64,000 nucleotides of DNA from JBEKUY01 sp049514555 (GTDB lineage: Bacteria; Acidobacteriota; Terriglobia; Acidiferrales; UBA7541): contig JBEKUY010000009.1 in the NCBI GenBank assembly GCA_049514555.1, forward strand, positions 49,413 to 113,412, given 5' to 3'. Shown piece after piece: positions 49,518-59,160 of the stretch. Position 1 is the stretch's first letter, and every line of letters begins with the position of its first letter. The notes beneath the pieces were generated by a model. The model saw only the letters and a list, made by a program, of their open reading frames with translations. It did not search any database and was not told the origin of the DNA. Both the position numbers and the translations under genes were made by a program.

Positions 49518-52427
49518 CTAATAAATGTCGTACTGCTCGAAGTGCAAGGTCGCGTCGGACTGGATGATGACGTGCTTCCGCGTGGTCTGCTCGAGCTCCT
49601 CGATCAGCGCCGATTCGCGTGTCTTGAGCGCCTTCGCGATTTCCGGGTGGACGCGCAGCGTCAGATTGGCCTCTTCGTGGTCGGGGGCCATCTTGCGCGC
49701 TTCGTTTTGAATTTCGTAGCAGATGGTCGGAACGGACTTGACCATACCCGAGCCCGAGCAATAAGGGCAGGGCTGGCAGAGCACGCGCTCGAGCGCTTGC
49801 TTTGTGCGCTTGCGCGTGATGGCCACGAGCCCGAATTCGTTGAACGAGAGGACCTTCGACGGCGCCTTGTCGGATTCCAGGGCCTGTTGGAGCGCGGCCA
49901 TCACCTTTTCGCGATTGCGCCGCTCCTCCATGTCGATGAAGTCCACCACGATGATGCCGCCGAGGTCGCGCAGGCGGATTTGCCGCACGATCTCTTTGAC
50001 GGCCTCGATGTTGGTCTTGACGATGGTGTCCTCGAGCCGCGTGGAGCCCTTGCCGACAAACTTGCCCGTATTCACGTCGATGGCCACGAGCGCTTCGGTG
50101 TGGTTGATCACAATGTAGCCGCCCGACTTGAGCCACACCTTGGGGCGCAGGGCCTTGTCGAGCTCGTGCTGGATGCCGAACTCTTCGAAGATGGGCGTGT
50201 CTTTGGTGAAGAGCTTGACGCGGTTGACAAGCTTGGGCTGGAAGCGGCCGACGAACTCGAGGACCTTGCCATACTCCTCTTCGTTGTCGATCCAGATGGC
50301 GGTGTAGTCCTCGCTCAGGTAGTCGCGGAGAATACGCTCGACCAGGTTGAGGTCCCGGTGCATGAGCGCGGGAGCCTTGCGCTCCTCGGCCTTGGACTTG
50401 ATCTCGTTCCAGGTGCGTCCCAGGAATTCGATGTCGGTGCGGATGTCCTCATCGCTCGCGCCGCCAGCGGCCGTGCGCACGATGAACCCGCCGGGATAGC
50501 TGCCGCGGGCTTCGTAGACAAGCCGGCGCAGCCGGCTGCGGTTCTCCGCCGAAGCGATTTTGCGCGACACCCCGATGTGGTTGATCGTCGGCATGTACAC
50601 CAGGAACCGGCCGGGAAGGGCCACGTGGCTCGTGATGCGCGCGCCCTTCTTGCCGAGAGGCTCTTTCGCGATTTGAACGATGATTTCCTGGCCCGCTTTG
50701 AGCATCTCGGAGATGAGTTGAGGCCGGCGTGCGGGCGCGAAATGACGCCGCTCGTGGCCGTGTAGGCGATTCTGCTGGTAGCCGCGGCCGCCGCCACGCT
50801 GGTGGCGTCCGCCGCGCCGCGTGGGCTGCTGGAAGCGTGCGCGGGGGCGCTCTTCGATGCGTGCCGAGCGGGGCGCGTCTTCCGGCGTGGACGCGCGCGG
50901 GAGCCGGACCTCGCCCGGAAGCAAGAACTCTTCGGGTCCCTCGGGCGTTGAAGGAGTGGCTTCGGCAGCCTCGATGAGTTCAGGCTCGGCCTCCTCGCTG
51001 CCCTCGAGATCGTGCTCTGCCTCGGTTTCTTCTTCGGCTTCTGCTTCCGTTTCGGCTTCAGTTTCAAGTTCTTCCGCACTGTCTTCCACGGTTTCCGCGC
51101 CGGGCTCAAGCGCGGGTCCCGCACTGGCGGCGTGGTTTTCGTCCTCGAATTCCGCCCCGCCGGAGAGAGCGTCGGCGTCTGCCTCTGCATGCATCTCTTC
51201 ACGTTTGGCCTGGGCGAGCTGCTCGGCGAGCGAGCTGACGTCTTCGTCGCTCAGGTCAGCGTCGGCACGCACACTGCCTGGCCCTTCATGAACCGGCATG
51301 GCCTCTTCCGTGCGAAGTTCTTCGATGTGCTCGGGAGGCTCTGCTTCATGGAAGAGTTCGCGGTCTTCAGTTTCCTCAGCTTCCGCAAGAGTATCGGTTT
51401 CGCCCGGCGATTCGGCTGCTTCAGGCGCCTTGGAGAATTCCGAAGTCTCCGCGGCAGGAACGGAAGAGTCCGCCAGGACCCAACTCGGCAAGCCGCTGTA
51501 TGAACCTTTGCGGTAACTGGAGCTGTCGGCCGCGCGTTGCGCGGGATCGGATACCGTCTCGCTGCCGGGCTCGGCCGCTTGCGGCTCATCACTTAGCGTG
51601 CCCGGAGCGCTGGGCGGGCTGGGAGAACGATCTCTGTACTTCGCGAGCGACTCGCCGGGAAGGAGCAGTGGCTCCTCGTTTGGCGGGCGGTCAAAGCGTT
51701 CGCGCGGGGAATGGTCAGGACGGTCAAAGCGCTCGGGTCCGCGACTCTCCCTGTCTCCGCGAGGCTCGCCATTGTGAGGCGAAGCGTACTTGGAGGGAGG
51801 AAGGTCACGTCCGTGCCGTCCGCCACGCCCACGCTGGCGCCCGCGGCGGCCCCAGCGGTCGCGTCCGGGAGGTCCACCTCGGTCACCCCGTCCCCGGTCA
51901 CGGCCCTGGCCTCGGTATGATCCTTCGCGCCGGTCTCGGGATTCAAAGCTGCGTGCCGGTGGTCTCTCTCCGGAGCTGTGCGAGCCTGAATCGGCGGCGC
52001 CACCAGCACCGATGGACTCGCCGGGGAGAGGCTCAATGTGCGAGCCCTCGCCCGTGCGCGGCTCACCTGCGGCGTCCCCAGCGGATTCGCCCTCGACGGC
52101 AGTTGCAGCAGGCGGTTCTGGGGAGAAAGGCGACGTCTCCAGCTCATCCGCCCGTTCGGCCCTTAGTCCATCAACGGGCGTGTGGTCGTACTCTTCGAGG
52201 TTCTCGAAGACGTCGCTGACGTACAGAAACGCATCCCCGTCGAGCGCGATGTCCACAAACGCGGACTGCATGCCGGGAAGGACGCGGGTAACGCGGCCCT
52301 TATAGATGCTTCCGACTAGGGCAAACTCTTTTGCCCGTTCAATGTAGATTTCGCAGAGTTGACCTTCCTCGAGAATGGCGACCCGCGTCTCGTGGGCCGC
52401 CGCGGAAATGATAAGCTCCTTCGACAT
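49518..52427 (-). CDS. rng: Ribonuclease E/G family endoribonuclease with S1-domain insertion
   Basis: 969-residue RNA endonuclease for mRNA decay and rRNA processing. The first 81 residues are the start of the family fold and S1 domain (YKGRVTRVLPGMQSAFVDI). From about residue 567 the sequence resumes (LKAGQEIIVQIAKEPLGKKG) and continues with the RNase H-like, DNase I-like and zinc-link parts: catalytic Asp in ALVAIDVNTG (about 784) and VVDFIDMEE (about 829), and zinc-link Cys in CQPCPYC. In between lie about 485 residues of low complexity: Arg/Gly-rich (about 170-215), Ser/Pro/Glu-rich, then strongly acidic (about 350-510) and again basic. E. coli has only about 18 residues at that point. 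Confidence 0.9.
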   Translation of the reverse strand: MSKELIISAAAHETRVAILEEGQLCEIYIERAKEFALVGSIYKGRVTRVLPGMQSAFVDIALDGDAFLYVSDVFENLEEYDHTPVDGLRAERADELETSPFSPEPPAATAVEGESAGDAAGEPRTGEGSHIEPLPGESIGAGGAADSGSHSSGERPPARSFESRDRREGSYRGQGRDRGRGDRGGPPGRDRWGRRGRQRGRGGRHGRDLPPSKYASPHNGEPRGDRESRGPERFDRPDHSPRERFDRPPNEEPLLLPGESLAKYRDRSPSPPSAPGTLSDEPQAAEPGSETVSDPAQRAADSSSYRKGSYSGLPSWVLADSSVPAAETSEFSKAPEAAESPGETDTLAEAEETEDRELFHEAEPPEHIEELRTEEAMPVHEGPGSVRADADLSDEDVSSLAEQLAQAKREEMHAEADADALSGGAEFEDENHAASAGPALEPGAETVEDSAEELETEAETEAEAEEETEAEHDLEGSEEAEPELIEAAEATPSTPEGPEEFLLPGEVRLPRASTPEDAPRSARIEERPRARFQQPTRRGGRHQRGGGRGYQQNRLHGHERRHFAPARRPQLISEMLKAGQEIIVQIAKEPLGKKGARITSHVALPGRFLVYMPTINHIGVSRKIASAENRSRLRRLVYEARGSYPGGFIVRTAAGGASDEDIRTDIEFLGRTWNEIKSKAEERKAPALMHRDLNLVERILRDYLSEDYTAIWIDNEEEYGKVLEFVGRFQPKLVNRVKLFTKDTPIFEEFGIQHELDKALRPKVWLKSGGYIVINHTEALVAIDVNTGKFVGKGSTRLEDTIVKTNIEAVKEIVRQIRLRDLGGIIVVDFIDMEERRNREKVMAALQQALESDKAPSKVLSFNEFGLVAITRKRTKQALERVLCQPCPYCSGSGMVKSVPTICYEIQNEARKMAPDHEEANLTLRVHPEIAKALKTRESALIEELEQTTRKHVIIQSDATLHFEQYDIY

Positions 52428-52670
52428 GAAAACTCCTCAGGGTTCATCGCCGCGTGCCGCGGCCCGGCAGAGCTATGCGTTCCCATGGCCCCACACTCGG
52501 GGGCCTGGCGACCTGTGCCGTCTGGGAAGATCGCAATCATACTTTTAGAAGCTCTCCGGGGCATTTCCGGGGGCAATCGCCGGACGATGTTTTCCCTCTT
52601 GATCTCGAACTCTTTCCTTCGCGCGCTACTCCCGAGTGAACCAAGCGCGCGAGGTTTGAACCATTCACTC

Positions 52671-53759
52671 TCAATTCACGAAGCGCCGCACCCGTACGTT
52701 CATCACCAGGCCCAGCGCCAAAAACACAAACAGCGTGGCCGATCCGCCGTAACTCATCAGCGGAAGCGGAATCCCGGTCACCGGCATGTAGCCGATGACC
52801 ATGGCCACGTTGACCAAAACGTGAAATCCCAGAGCTGCTGCCACTCCCATGACCAGAAACATGCCCGCGCGATCTTTCGCTCGCTGGGCGTTCTGCACCA
52901 GGCGCAACAGTAAAGCCATATAGAGACACAGGGCCAGGAACACGCCCTTGAATCCCTGTTCTTCCGCCCATGCAGATAGGATGAAGTCCGAATAACGCAC
53001 GGGTACAAATCCCAGTTGATTCTGACTCCCGTTGCCAAACCCTTTCCCCCAGAATCCCCCGGAGCCGACCGCAATCTTCGATTGCAGGAGCTGATAGCCG
53101 GAGCCCTTCGGGTCTTCCTCGGGCCGCAGGAACGAAGTAATCCGTTCCTTCTGGTAAGGCTTCAACACATGCCAGCCCATCGGCAACATCATCACGGCCA
53201 AGACCACGGCGGCGGCGGCGTGCTGCCACTTGATCCCTGCCAAAAAAGCCCCCACGACCAACATCGGCACCAGCACCAACGCCGTGCCTAGATCAGGCTG
53301 CAGAAGAATCAGCCCCAGCGGAAGGCCGACGAGCCCTCCCAGCTTCAACAGATCGGTCAGTGAGAGGCGCTCGCTCCGCACTTCGCTGAAGAAGCGCGCC
53401 AGCACTACGATTATAGTCAACTTTACGAGTTCCGACACCTGAAGAAATTGGCCCAGGAAGGGAATCCAGCGTTTGGCGCCGAATCGCGTGTGGCCCACGG
53501 CCAGGACCAGAATCAGGGCAGCGATGCCAATGAGATACAGGATGAGGGCCTGATCGAGGATGCGGTGGTAATCCAGGCGCGAGAAAATGAACATGGCGAC
53601 GATGCCGAGAACGATCCACCAGATCTGCCGGATATGCATGCCAGCAAAATGGCTGGCGTGCGTGGCCGAATAGATCTCCACCACACCGATCGTGCAAATG
53701 CCCAGCACGATGGCAAAGAGCCACCAGTCGTAGTCGCGCGTGCGTTGTATCTCGGCCAT
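52671..53759 (-). CDS. rodA: Rod shape-determining peptidoglycan glycosyltransferase RodA
   Basis: 362-residue SEDS-family polymerase with about ten transmembrane helices. Conserved blocks are AVGHTRFGAKRWI, LLQPDLGTALVL, GSGGFWGKGFG and PLPLMSYGGSATL. It partners PBP2 (next gene upstream, 97 bases away) in side-wall peptidoglycan synthesis. The ATG at 53759 gives the normal N-terminus; an in-frame extension to 53966 is not credible. Confidence 0.94.
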   Translation of the reverse strand: MAEIQRTRDYDWWLFAIVLGICTIGVVEIYSATHASHFAGMHIRQIWWIVLGIVAMFIFSRLDYHRILDQALILYLIGIAALILVLAVGHTRFGAKRWIPFLGQFLQVSELVKLTIIVVLARFFSEVRSERLSLTDLLKLGGLVGLPLGLILLQPDLGTALVLVPMLVVGAFLAGIKWQHAAAAVVLAVMMLPMGWHVLKPYQKERITSFLRPEEDPKGSGYQLLQSKIAVGSGGFWGKGFGNGSQNQLGFVPVRYSDFILSAWAEEQGFKGVFLALCLYMALLLRLVQNAQRAKDRAGMFLVMGVAAALGFHVLVNVAMVIGYMPVTGIPLPLMSYGGSATLFVFLALGLVMNVRVRRFVN

Positions 53760-53856
53760 GTTCCAGAGAAAGTCGCTCTTACTTTCTGTCCCGGCTGCGT
53801 GCCCCGCCCCCGATTTCCCCGGTACAATTTCCGGCAGGATCGGAATGCTCGATCCC

Positions 53857-55794
53857 CTATGGCTTGCGCGAGGCAGCCCGGCGCGGCTCCTCCGCGACTC
53901 GGGGGCCAGGCTGCACCGCCGCAACAGGCACGGGCTTAGCAGCCGCCTGCGCGCCGCCCATCCCACTGCCAGGATCGTAACGGTGCATTTCGGTTGTGTA
54001 CTGCCCCGACTCCTTCATGGTCTTCTTATCGTAGTAAGTCTTAATGATGCCGCGGACCATGGGGCCAGCCACGGCCCCGCCGTGTTCGCCGCCTTCCACG
54101 AGAACGGCGACGACGATCTCGGGATCGCGGCGCGGAGCGTAGCCCACGAACCACGCGTTGTCCTTGAATTGGCGCTTCTTGCCCAGCTTGTCGCGCGTGT
54201 CGTAGCCGATCACCTGGGCGCTCCCGGACTTGCCGCAAAGCTCAATCCCCGGCAGGCGCGCGCTTGCGGCGGTCCCGCCCTCGTTGACGACGCCATACAT
54301 CCCCTGCGTGACCTTTTCGATGGTGTTCTCGGAGAGGGGGAATCGTTCCTCGCCGATGTTGGTGGCGTTCTTGATCAAGTGTGGCTGTTTGAAGATGCCT
54401 CCCATCGCCACTCCGCCGACCATCCGCGCGAGCTGCAGCGGAGTGGCCGTGACGGCGCCTTGGCCGATGGAGACAGAAATGGTTTCCCCGGCATACCACT
54501 TGCGGTGGAAGACGCGCCCGACCCATTCCTCGGAGGGCATGAGGCCGTTCTCTTCCGAGGGCAGATCGATGCCGGTCTTGTGGCCGAGCCCGAGCTTGGT
54601 TGCATAGTAAGCGATCCTGTCGATCCCCAGCCGCATCCCGACGTTGTAGAAATAGATGTCGCACGACTGCACGATGGCCTTGTGGAAATCGACCACTCCG
54701 TGCTGGCTCTTGCCGTAAACGTGGTCCTTGAACATCCTGCCGTAGAACGTGCCGTAACCCGGACAGAACACGGTGAAATTCTCGGGAATGGCTTTCGATT
54801 CAAGCATCGCTGTGGCCATGATGACCTTGAATACCGAACCGGGCGCAAGCTGCGCCTGGATCGCGCGATTCAGCAGTGTGTGGTCCGGATCTTCATTGAG
54901 TTGCTGCCATTCCTCTTTCGAGATGCGCACGGCAAAGTCGTTGGGATTGGGCGCCGGACGGCTGGCCATGGCGAGGATTTCGCCCGTGCGCGGATCGAGC
55001 GCCACGATGGCCCCCGTGCGTCCAGCGAGGGCCTGCTCGGCCACCACCTGCAGGTCGTAATCAATCGTGAGCTGGATAGCCTTGCCGGGAGTGGCCTCCT
55101 GCTGCGAGAGCCGGCCCACTTCTTTGCCGATGCTATTGACCACCACCCGCCGCATCCCGTCGCTGCCCATCAAGATGTCGTTGTACTGTTTCTCGAGGCC
55201 GGTCTTGCCCACAATATCGCCGGAGCGAAGCCGGCCGTTGCTGGCTTCAATCTGCTGCTCGCTGACTTCGCCCACGTATCCGCTGACGTGTGACATGAAT
55301 CCGCCGGGAAGATAGCGTCGCCGATGCACCATGATCATTTCGAGCACCGGAACATCGGCGCGATGCGATTCGATGAAAGCGATATCCGCCGGCGAAGCTT
55401 CCGGCCTGACGAGGATGGGCTGGAACTTCGGCAATGCCGCCGCGGCCTCGAGCTGTCCTTGGAGGTCCTCCAGCGGGATACTCAGCCCGTCGGCCACTTG
55501 GGGGAGACTCTTGGCCACCAGTGCGGGATCGTCGCGCAGCAGCAGAACGCTGAACGAGGGGTAGCTGTCCACCAGCACGCGCCCCTCGCGGTCCAGCATG
55601 TCTCCGCGGGCCGCGATAATGGGAATCGCGCGGACGCGATTGCGCTCGGCGAGCGTCGTGTAACGCTCCGAGTCGATGATCTCGAGTTTCCAGAAGCCCA
55701 GCAGGAGCAGTGCGACCATCCCCACGATGACGTAAGAGACGATCGCGAGCCGCGTCTGTGGCAGACGCTGATCGTTACGAAACCAGTACGACAC
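53857..55794 (-). CDS. mrdA: Penicillin-binding protein 2
   Basis: 645-residue class B transpeptidase. One membrane helix (about residues 16-35), the dimerisation region with DREGRVLVDSYPSFSVLL, then the transpeptidase domain with Ser320-xx-Lys323 (LAPGSVFKV), an S-x-D motif in QSCDIYFY and KSG in LCGKSGSAQV. A C-terminal Ala/Pro/Arg-rich tail is extra. It heads the mrdA-rodA pair. The mreBCD genes that often precede it are absent; a divergent kinase gene begins 316 bases away. Confidence 0.93.
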   Translation of the reverse strand: MSYWFRNDQRLPQTRLAIVSYVIVGMVALLLLGFWKLEIIDSERYTTLAERNRVRAIPIIAARGDMLDREGRVLVDSYPSFSVLLLRDDPALVAKSLPQVADGLSIPLEDLQGQLEAAAALPKFQPILVRPEASPADIAFIESHRADVPVLEMIMVHRRRYLPGGFMSHVSGYVGEVSEQQIEASNGRLRSGDIVGKTGLEKQYNDILMGSDGMRRVVVNSIGKEVGRLSQQEATPGKAIQLTIDYDLQVVAEQALAGRTGAIVALDPRTGEILAMASRPAPNPNDFAVRISKEEWQQLNEDPDHTLLNRAIQAQLAPGSVFKVIMATAMLESKAIPENFTVFCPGYGTFYGRMFKDHVYGKSQHGVVDFHKAIVQSCDIYFYNVGMRLGIDRIAYYATKLGLGHKTGIDLPSEENGLMPSEEWVGRVFHRKWYAGETISVSIGQGAVTATPLQLARMVGGVAMGGIFKQPHLIKNATNIGEERFPLSENTIEKVTQGMYGVVNEGGTAASARLPGIELCGKSGSAQVIGYDTRDKLGKKRQFKDNAWFVGYAPRRDPEIVVAVLVEGGEHGGAVAGPMVRGIIKTYYDKKTMKESGQYTTEMHRYDPGSGMGGAQAAAKPVPVAAVQPGPRVAEEPRRAASRKP

Positions 55795-56109
55795 GCATTC
55801 TCCGCGCTCGCGTTTCCCGCGCCCCGGCTTGTCGGGGCAGGCAGCGCGTCCAAAAAGTCTTCACGAAGTCCTTGCGGCGCAATTCTTCTTCACTTCCTCG
55901 AATCGCTCGACGCTCGAATTCGCCGCGTGCTTCCACTTTTTCCCAAAAGCGGAAGTCCTGCTAAACCTAACACTTAGGAGAAGACCGCGCAAGCCGTCCC
56001 GCGGGACAGGTTTCAGCACGAGCAATTCCTGGTTCGCCCCGCGCGCCATAACCGATGCCACGCCTTGCGCGAACCGCCACTGGGCGGGTATCTTGTAGGA
56101 TTCTCGACC
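55795..56109. other. Divergent intergenic region between mrdA and the P-loop kinase gene
   Basis: About 315 bases. It must hold the mrdA promoter, but I found no convincing -35/-10 pair. No gene, repeat or RNA structure is seen. Confidence 0.4.
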
Positions 56110-56772
56110 ATGCTCGGACCCAAACTGAAGCCGCTGCGCCTCGCCCTGATCGGCATGTCCGGTTCCGGGAAGACATTTTGGGCCAATCGCTTGGCCGAAG
56201 CCGGCTACCCGGTCACCTCTTGCGACTCCCGCATCGAGGACCGCCTCAAGCACGAACTTCGCGAGGGTGGCCACAGTGGTGTTGCTGGCGTGGCCGCGTG
56301 GATGGGTTCGCCCGATCAGCCGGCCTATCCCCAGCGCGCCGCGAAGTACCTTGCCGCCGAAGTTGCCGTGATGGACGAAACTCTCGGCACGCTCGAGCGC
56401 AATCCCGCGCGCGAACTCGTTCTCGATACCACCGGCAGCGTGGTGTACACCGGCGAAGCCATCGGCGTGCGCCTGCGCAGCCTGATGACGGTGGTTTATC
56501 TCGAAGCTTCCCCGAAGGAGCAGGCGCTGCTCATCGAACGCTACATGAGTCATCCCAAACCGGTCCTCTGGCGCAATGCCTACCACCCCCGCCCCGGCGA
56601 AAACACCCATGACACGTTGATGCGCTGTTTCCCTGCGCTCATCGAGGGCCGCCGCCGCCAGTACGAACTGTGGTCCCACTGCGTGCTCCCCATGCACACG
56701 CTGCGCGCCCCCGCGCTCGATGCCGCTCAGTTCTTGGCGCTCATCCGGCGGAACTGCAGGTGTGCCACATGA
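56110..56772 (+). CDS. P-loop kinase-like NTPase
   Basis: 220-residue protein with Walker A GMSGSGKTFWANRL (residues 15-28) and a shikimate kinase-like arrangement (SCDSRIEDRL after the P-loop, LVLDTTGSVVYTG as Walker B-like). The C-terminal half differs from shikimate kinase, so the substrate is open. It ends in ATGA overlap with thrC, which hints at threonine or homoserine metabolism. A homoserine or other small-molecule kinase role is possible but only inferred. Confidence 0.68.
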   Translation: MLGPKLKPLRLALIGMSGSGKTFWANRLAEAGYPVTSCDSRIEDRLKHELREGGHSGVAGVAAWMGSPDQPAYPQRAAKYLAAEVAVMDETLGTLERNPARELVLDTTGSVVYTGEAIGVRLRSLMTVVYLEASPKEQALLIERYMSHPKPVLWRNAYHPRPGENTHDTLMRCFPALIEGRRRQYELWSHCVLPMHTLRAPALDAAQFLALIRRNCRCAT

Positions 56773-58076
56773 GGTACCGGAGCACCACGGGCCTTGCGCC
56801 GCTCACTTCGCTGCGCACTGCGGTGATGCGCGGCATCGCCCCCGATGGCGGCCTGTACCTGCCCGTGGAAATCATGCGGCGCTCGCCGGAGGAGCTTGAG
56901 GAATTTCGCCGCCTGCCGTTCAGCGAAGTGTGTTACCGCGTGGTGCTGCCGTTTGCCGGTTCGGAAGTGCCCAAAGAGGATTTGTGGCAGGTGGTCAGCG
57001 AGGCCGTCAATTTTCCCATCAAGCTGGTTTCGCTCTCCCCGGTACTGCACATCCTGGAGCTTTTCCACGGACCGACCCTGGCGTTCAAGGATTTCGGCGC
57101 CCGCTTCATGGCGCGGCTCATGGGCTACTTCGTCCGCCAGGAGTCCAAGCAGCTCACCGTGCTGGTGGCCACCTCGGGCGACACCGGCAGCGCCGTGGCG
57201 CACGGGTTTCTCGGCGTGCCGGGAATCCGCGTCGTGATCCTGTACCCTTCCGGACGCATCAGCGAGGCGCAGGAGAAACAGTTCACCACCCTCGGCGAAA
57301 ACATCACCGCGCTCGAAGTCCAAGGGACCTTCGACGATTGCCAGCGCTTGGTCAAGCAGGCGTTCGCCGACCAGGACCTCCGCGCGCACATTTCGCTTAC
57401 CTCGGCAAACTCAATCAACATTGCCCGCCTCTTGCCTCAGATGTTCTATCACGTGGCCGCCTACCGCATGCTGCCGGGGACCTCCACGCCGCTCATCGTC
57501 TCCGTGCCCAGCGGAAACTTCGGCAACCTTACCGCGGGTATTTTCGCCAAGCGCATCGGCCTGCCGGTGGCGCGCTTCGTCGCCTCGACCAACGTGAATG
57601 ACGTCGTCCCCGAATATCTCCGCACCGGCGAATTCCACGCGCGCAACGCGGTGCAAACGCTCTCGAACGCCATGGACGTGGGCAACCCGAACAATTTCCC
57701 GCGTCTGCTGGCGCTTTGCCGAAACCGCCTGGAATACGTTCAGCGCGAAATCTGGGGCTGTGGCTTCAACGACGAGGAAACCCTGCGCACCATGCGGCAC
57801 ATCCACGAGCGCTACAACTATCTCGCCGATCCGCACACCGCCGTGGGCATCCTCGGCTGGGAGGCGTATCGCAAGGAGCATCCCGAGCCTTCGCAGGGCC
57901 TCGTTCTCGCCACGGCGCATCCCGCCAAGTTCGCGGACATCGTCGCGCGCGCCACCGGCGCCAATCCGCAGCTCCCCGAGCGCCTCGCCGCCTACCTCAA
58001 GCGCCCCAAACTCTCCATTCCGCTCTTCGGCGAGTTCTGCCACTTCAAGGAATTCCTGCTCGAGCACAAGAACTGA
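56769..58076 (+). CDS. thrC: Threonine synthase
   Basis: 435-residue PLP enzyme converting O-phosphohomoserine to threonine. MRYRSTTGLAPLTSLRTAVMRG is the N-terminal start seen in the longer fungal/proteobacterial type. The PLP Lys107 is in GPTLAFKDFGARFM, the phosphate loop is ATSGDTGSAVAHG, and PSGNFGNLTAG is conserved. It is coupled to the upstream kinase gene by ATGA. A copy of its last 130 or so bases occurs at 60.6 kb. Confidence 0.94.
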   Translation: MRYRSTTGLAPLTSLRTAVMRGIAPDGGLYLPVEIMRRSPEELEEFRRLPFSEVCYRVVLPFAGSEVPKEDLWQVVSEAVNFPIKLVSLSPVLHILELFHGPTLAFKDFGARFMARLMGYFVRQESKQLTVLVATSGDTGSAVAHGFLGVPGIRVVILYPSGRISEAQEKQFTTLGENITALEVQGTFDDCQRLVKQAFADQDLRAHISLTSANSINIARLLPQMFYHVAAYRMLPGTSTPLIVSVPSGNFGNLTAGIFAKRIGLPVARFVASTNVNDVVPEYLRTGEFHARNAVQTLSNAMDVGNPNNFPRLLALCRNRLEYVQREIWGCGFNDEETLRTMRHIHERYNYLADPHTAVGILGWEAYRKEHPEPSQGLVLATAHPAKFADIVARATGANPQLPERLAAYLKRPKLSIPLFGEFCHFKEFLLEHKN

Positions 58077-58217
58077 TCGGGATCGTCTCTGAAGCGTTGC
58101 CCTTTTGCGTGCCTTGCGTCGCCATCGCTCGTGTCGGGAGGGGCGGCATACCCTTGGCCCGCGTAGTGCCGCCCGGAATTTGTCCCGATGACCTCGGTCA
58201 TCGCGGTCGGTGGACCG

Positions 58218-59033
58218 TCAGTTCAAGTTGACGTTAACTGCAAGTCGAACGCCGGGATGCCGGCGGTTGTAGAGGTAATATCCTCCGCCGTAGTAATCGA
58301 TATACACGTCGTCGTTTTCATACCAGTTGGGTGCCCAGGTTTCCGGCCACGGGTCAACCAGGTTGAACCAAAAGCCGCCGTACTGGAAGCGGGGATACCC
58401 GCCTACAACCAACATGGGAACTCGGTAGATGCGGAACCAGTGATCCCGGCCAAAGTGGCCGCGGAAACGGTCGTCAGGAATGTGGTAGCCGCGGTAGCCG
58501 CCGCGTTGCTCCCAGGTGCGGTGCTCGGTTCGCCAGCTATGCGCGCGCTGCTGCCCCCAGGCGCCCCGCTCTTCGGCTTCATGTTCGTGGTGCTCTCGCT
58601 GGGGAGGCCTATTGGCGTGCTCCTCGTGGTGCTGTTGCTCCGCGTGGTGCTGCTGCTCTGCCTGGTGCTGTTGCTCTGCATGCTGTTGTTGCTCTGCGTG
58701 GTGCTGTTGCTGTGCGTGCTGTTGTTGCTGTGCGTGCTGTTGTTGCCGTGCGTGCTGTTGTTGCCGTGCGTGCTGTTGTTGTGCGTGCTGTTGCTGCTGC
58801 TGCGCGGGTTGCCCCTGTTGATGTTGCTGTCCCTGTTGCGATCTGCCCGTCTGCTGATGCTGTTGCTGTGCGGGTTGCTGTTGCCGTTGCTGGCCTTGAG
58901 GCTTGGCCTGCTGCTCCTGTTTCGAGGGCTTGCCCTCCTGTTTCCCTTGGTGCTCCTGCTGCGCACCGGCCGGAACAGTGATTCCGAGAAGCAGAAACAG
59001 AGCCGTTGTACTAATCACTCCAACCAGTTTCAT
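58218..59033 (-). CDS. Secreted Gln/His-rich repeat protein
   Basis: 271-residue exported protein. A signal peptide (KLVGVISTTALFLLLG...AGAQQ) is followed by about 120 residues built of Gln and His with short HAQQQ, HARQQ and HAEQQ units, then a folded C-terminal part (about 160-271) rich in Gly, Tyr and Trp (WFRIYRVPMLVVGGYPRF, DVYIDYYGGGYYLYNRR). The C-terminal pattern occurs in secreted acidobacterial proteins of unknown role. The His-rich repeat could bind metals, which is only inferred. Confidence 0.72.
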   Translation of the reverse strand: MKLVGVISTTALFLLLGITVPAGAQQEHQGKQEGKPSKQEQQAKPQGQQRQQQPAQQQHQQTGRSQQGQQHQQGQPAQQQQQHAQQQHARQQQHARQQQHAQQQQHAQQQHHAEQQQHAEQQHQAEQQHHAEQQHHEEHANRPPQREHHEHEAEERGAWGQQRAHSWRTEHRTWEQRGGYRGYHIPDDRFRGHFGRDHWFRIYRVPMLVVGGYPRFQYGGFWFNLVDPWPETWAPNWYENDDVYIDYYGGGYYLYNRRHPGVRLAVNVNLN

Positions 59034-59160
59034 GCTGTTGCCTCCGTCACAGCGTGCTCATGCGGCCGTCACTCGTCGTAGATGGCGAGGCGATTGTTCC
59101 CGATCGTTGATTCCGGTCCATGGACCGGAGATTTTCCCTCTGCCGTTCATCCAGCTTCAC

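Noticed and set aside
53740..55293. 517-codon plus-strand frame opposite mrdA
   Set aside because: It is antisense to the PBP2 transpeptidase, whose active-site motifs are intact. No plausible product.
55861..56697. 278-codon minus-strand frame opposite the P-loop kinase gene
   Set aside because: The opposite strand encodes a clear Walker A protein. This frame has His/Ala/Gly-rich shadow composition.
58516..58981. Cys-rich and Leu-rich plus-strand frames opposite the Gln/His-rich gene
   Set aside because: They are the reverse reading of CAG/CAC-type repeats, and low complexity produces long frames in all phases.
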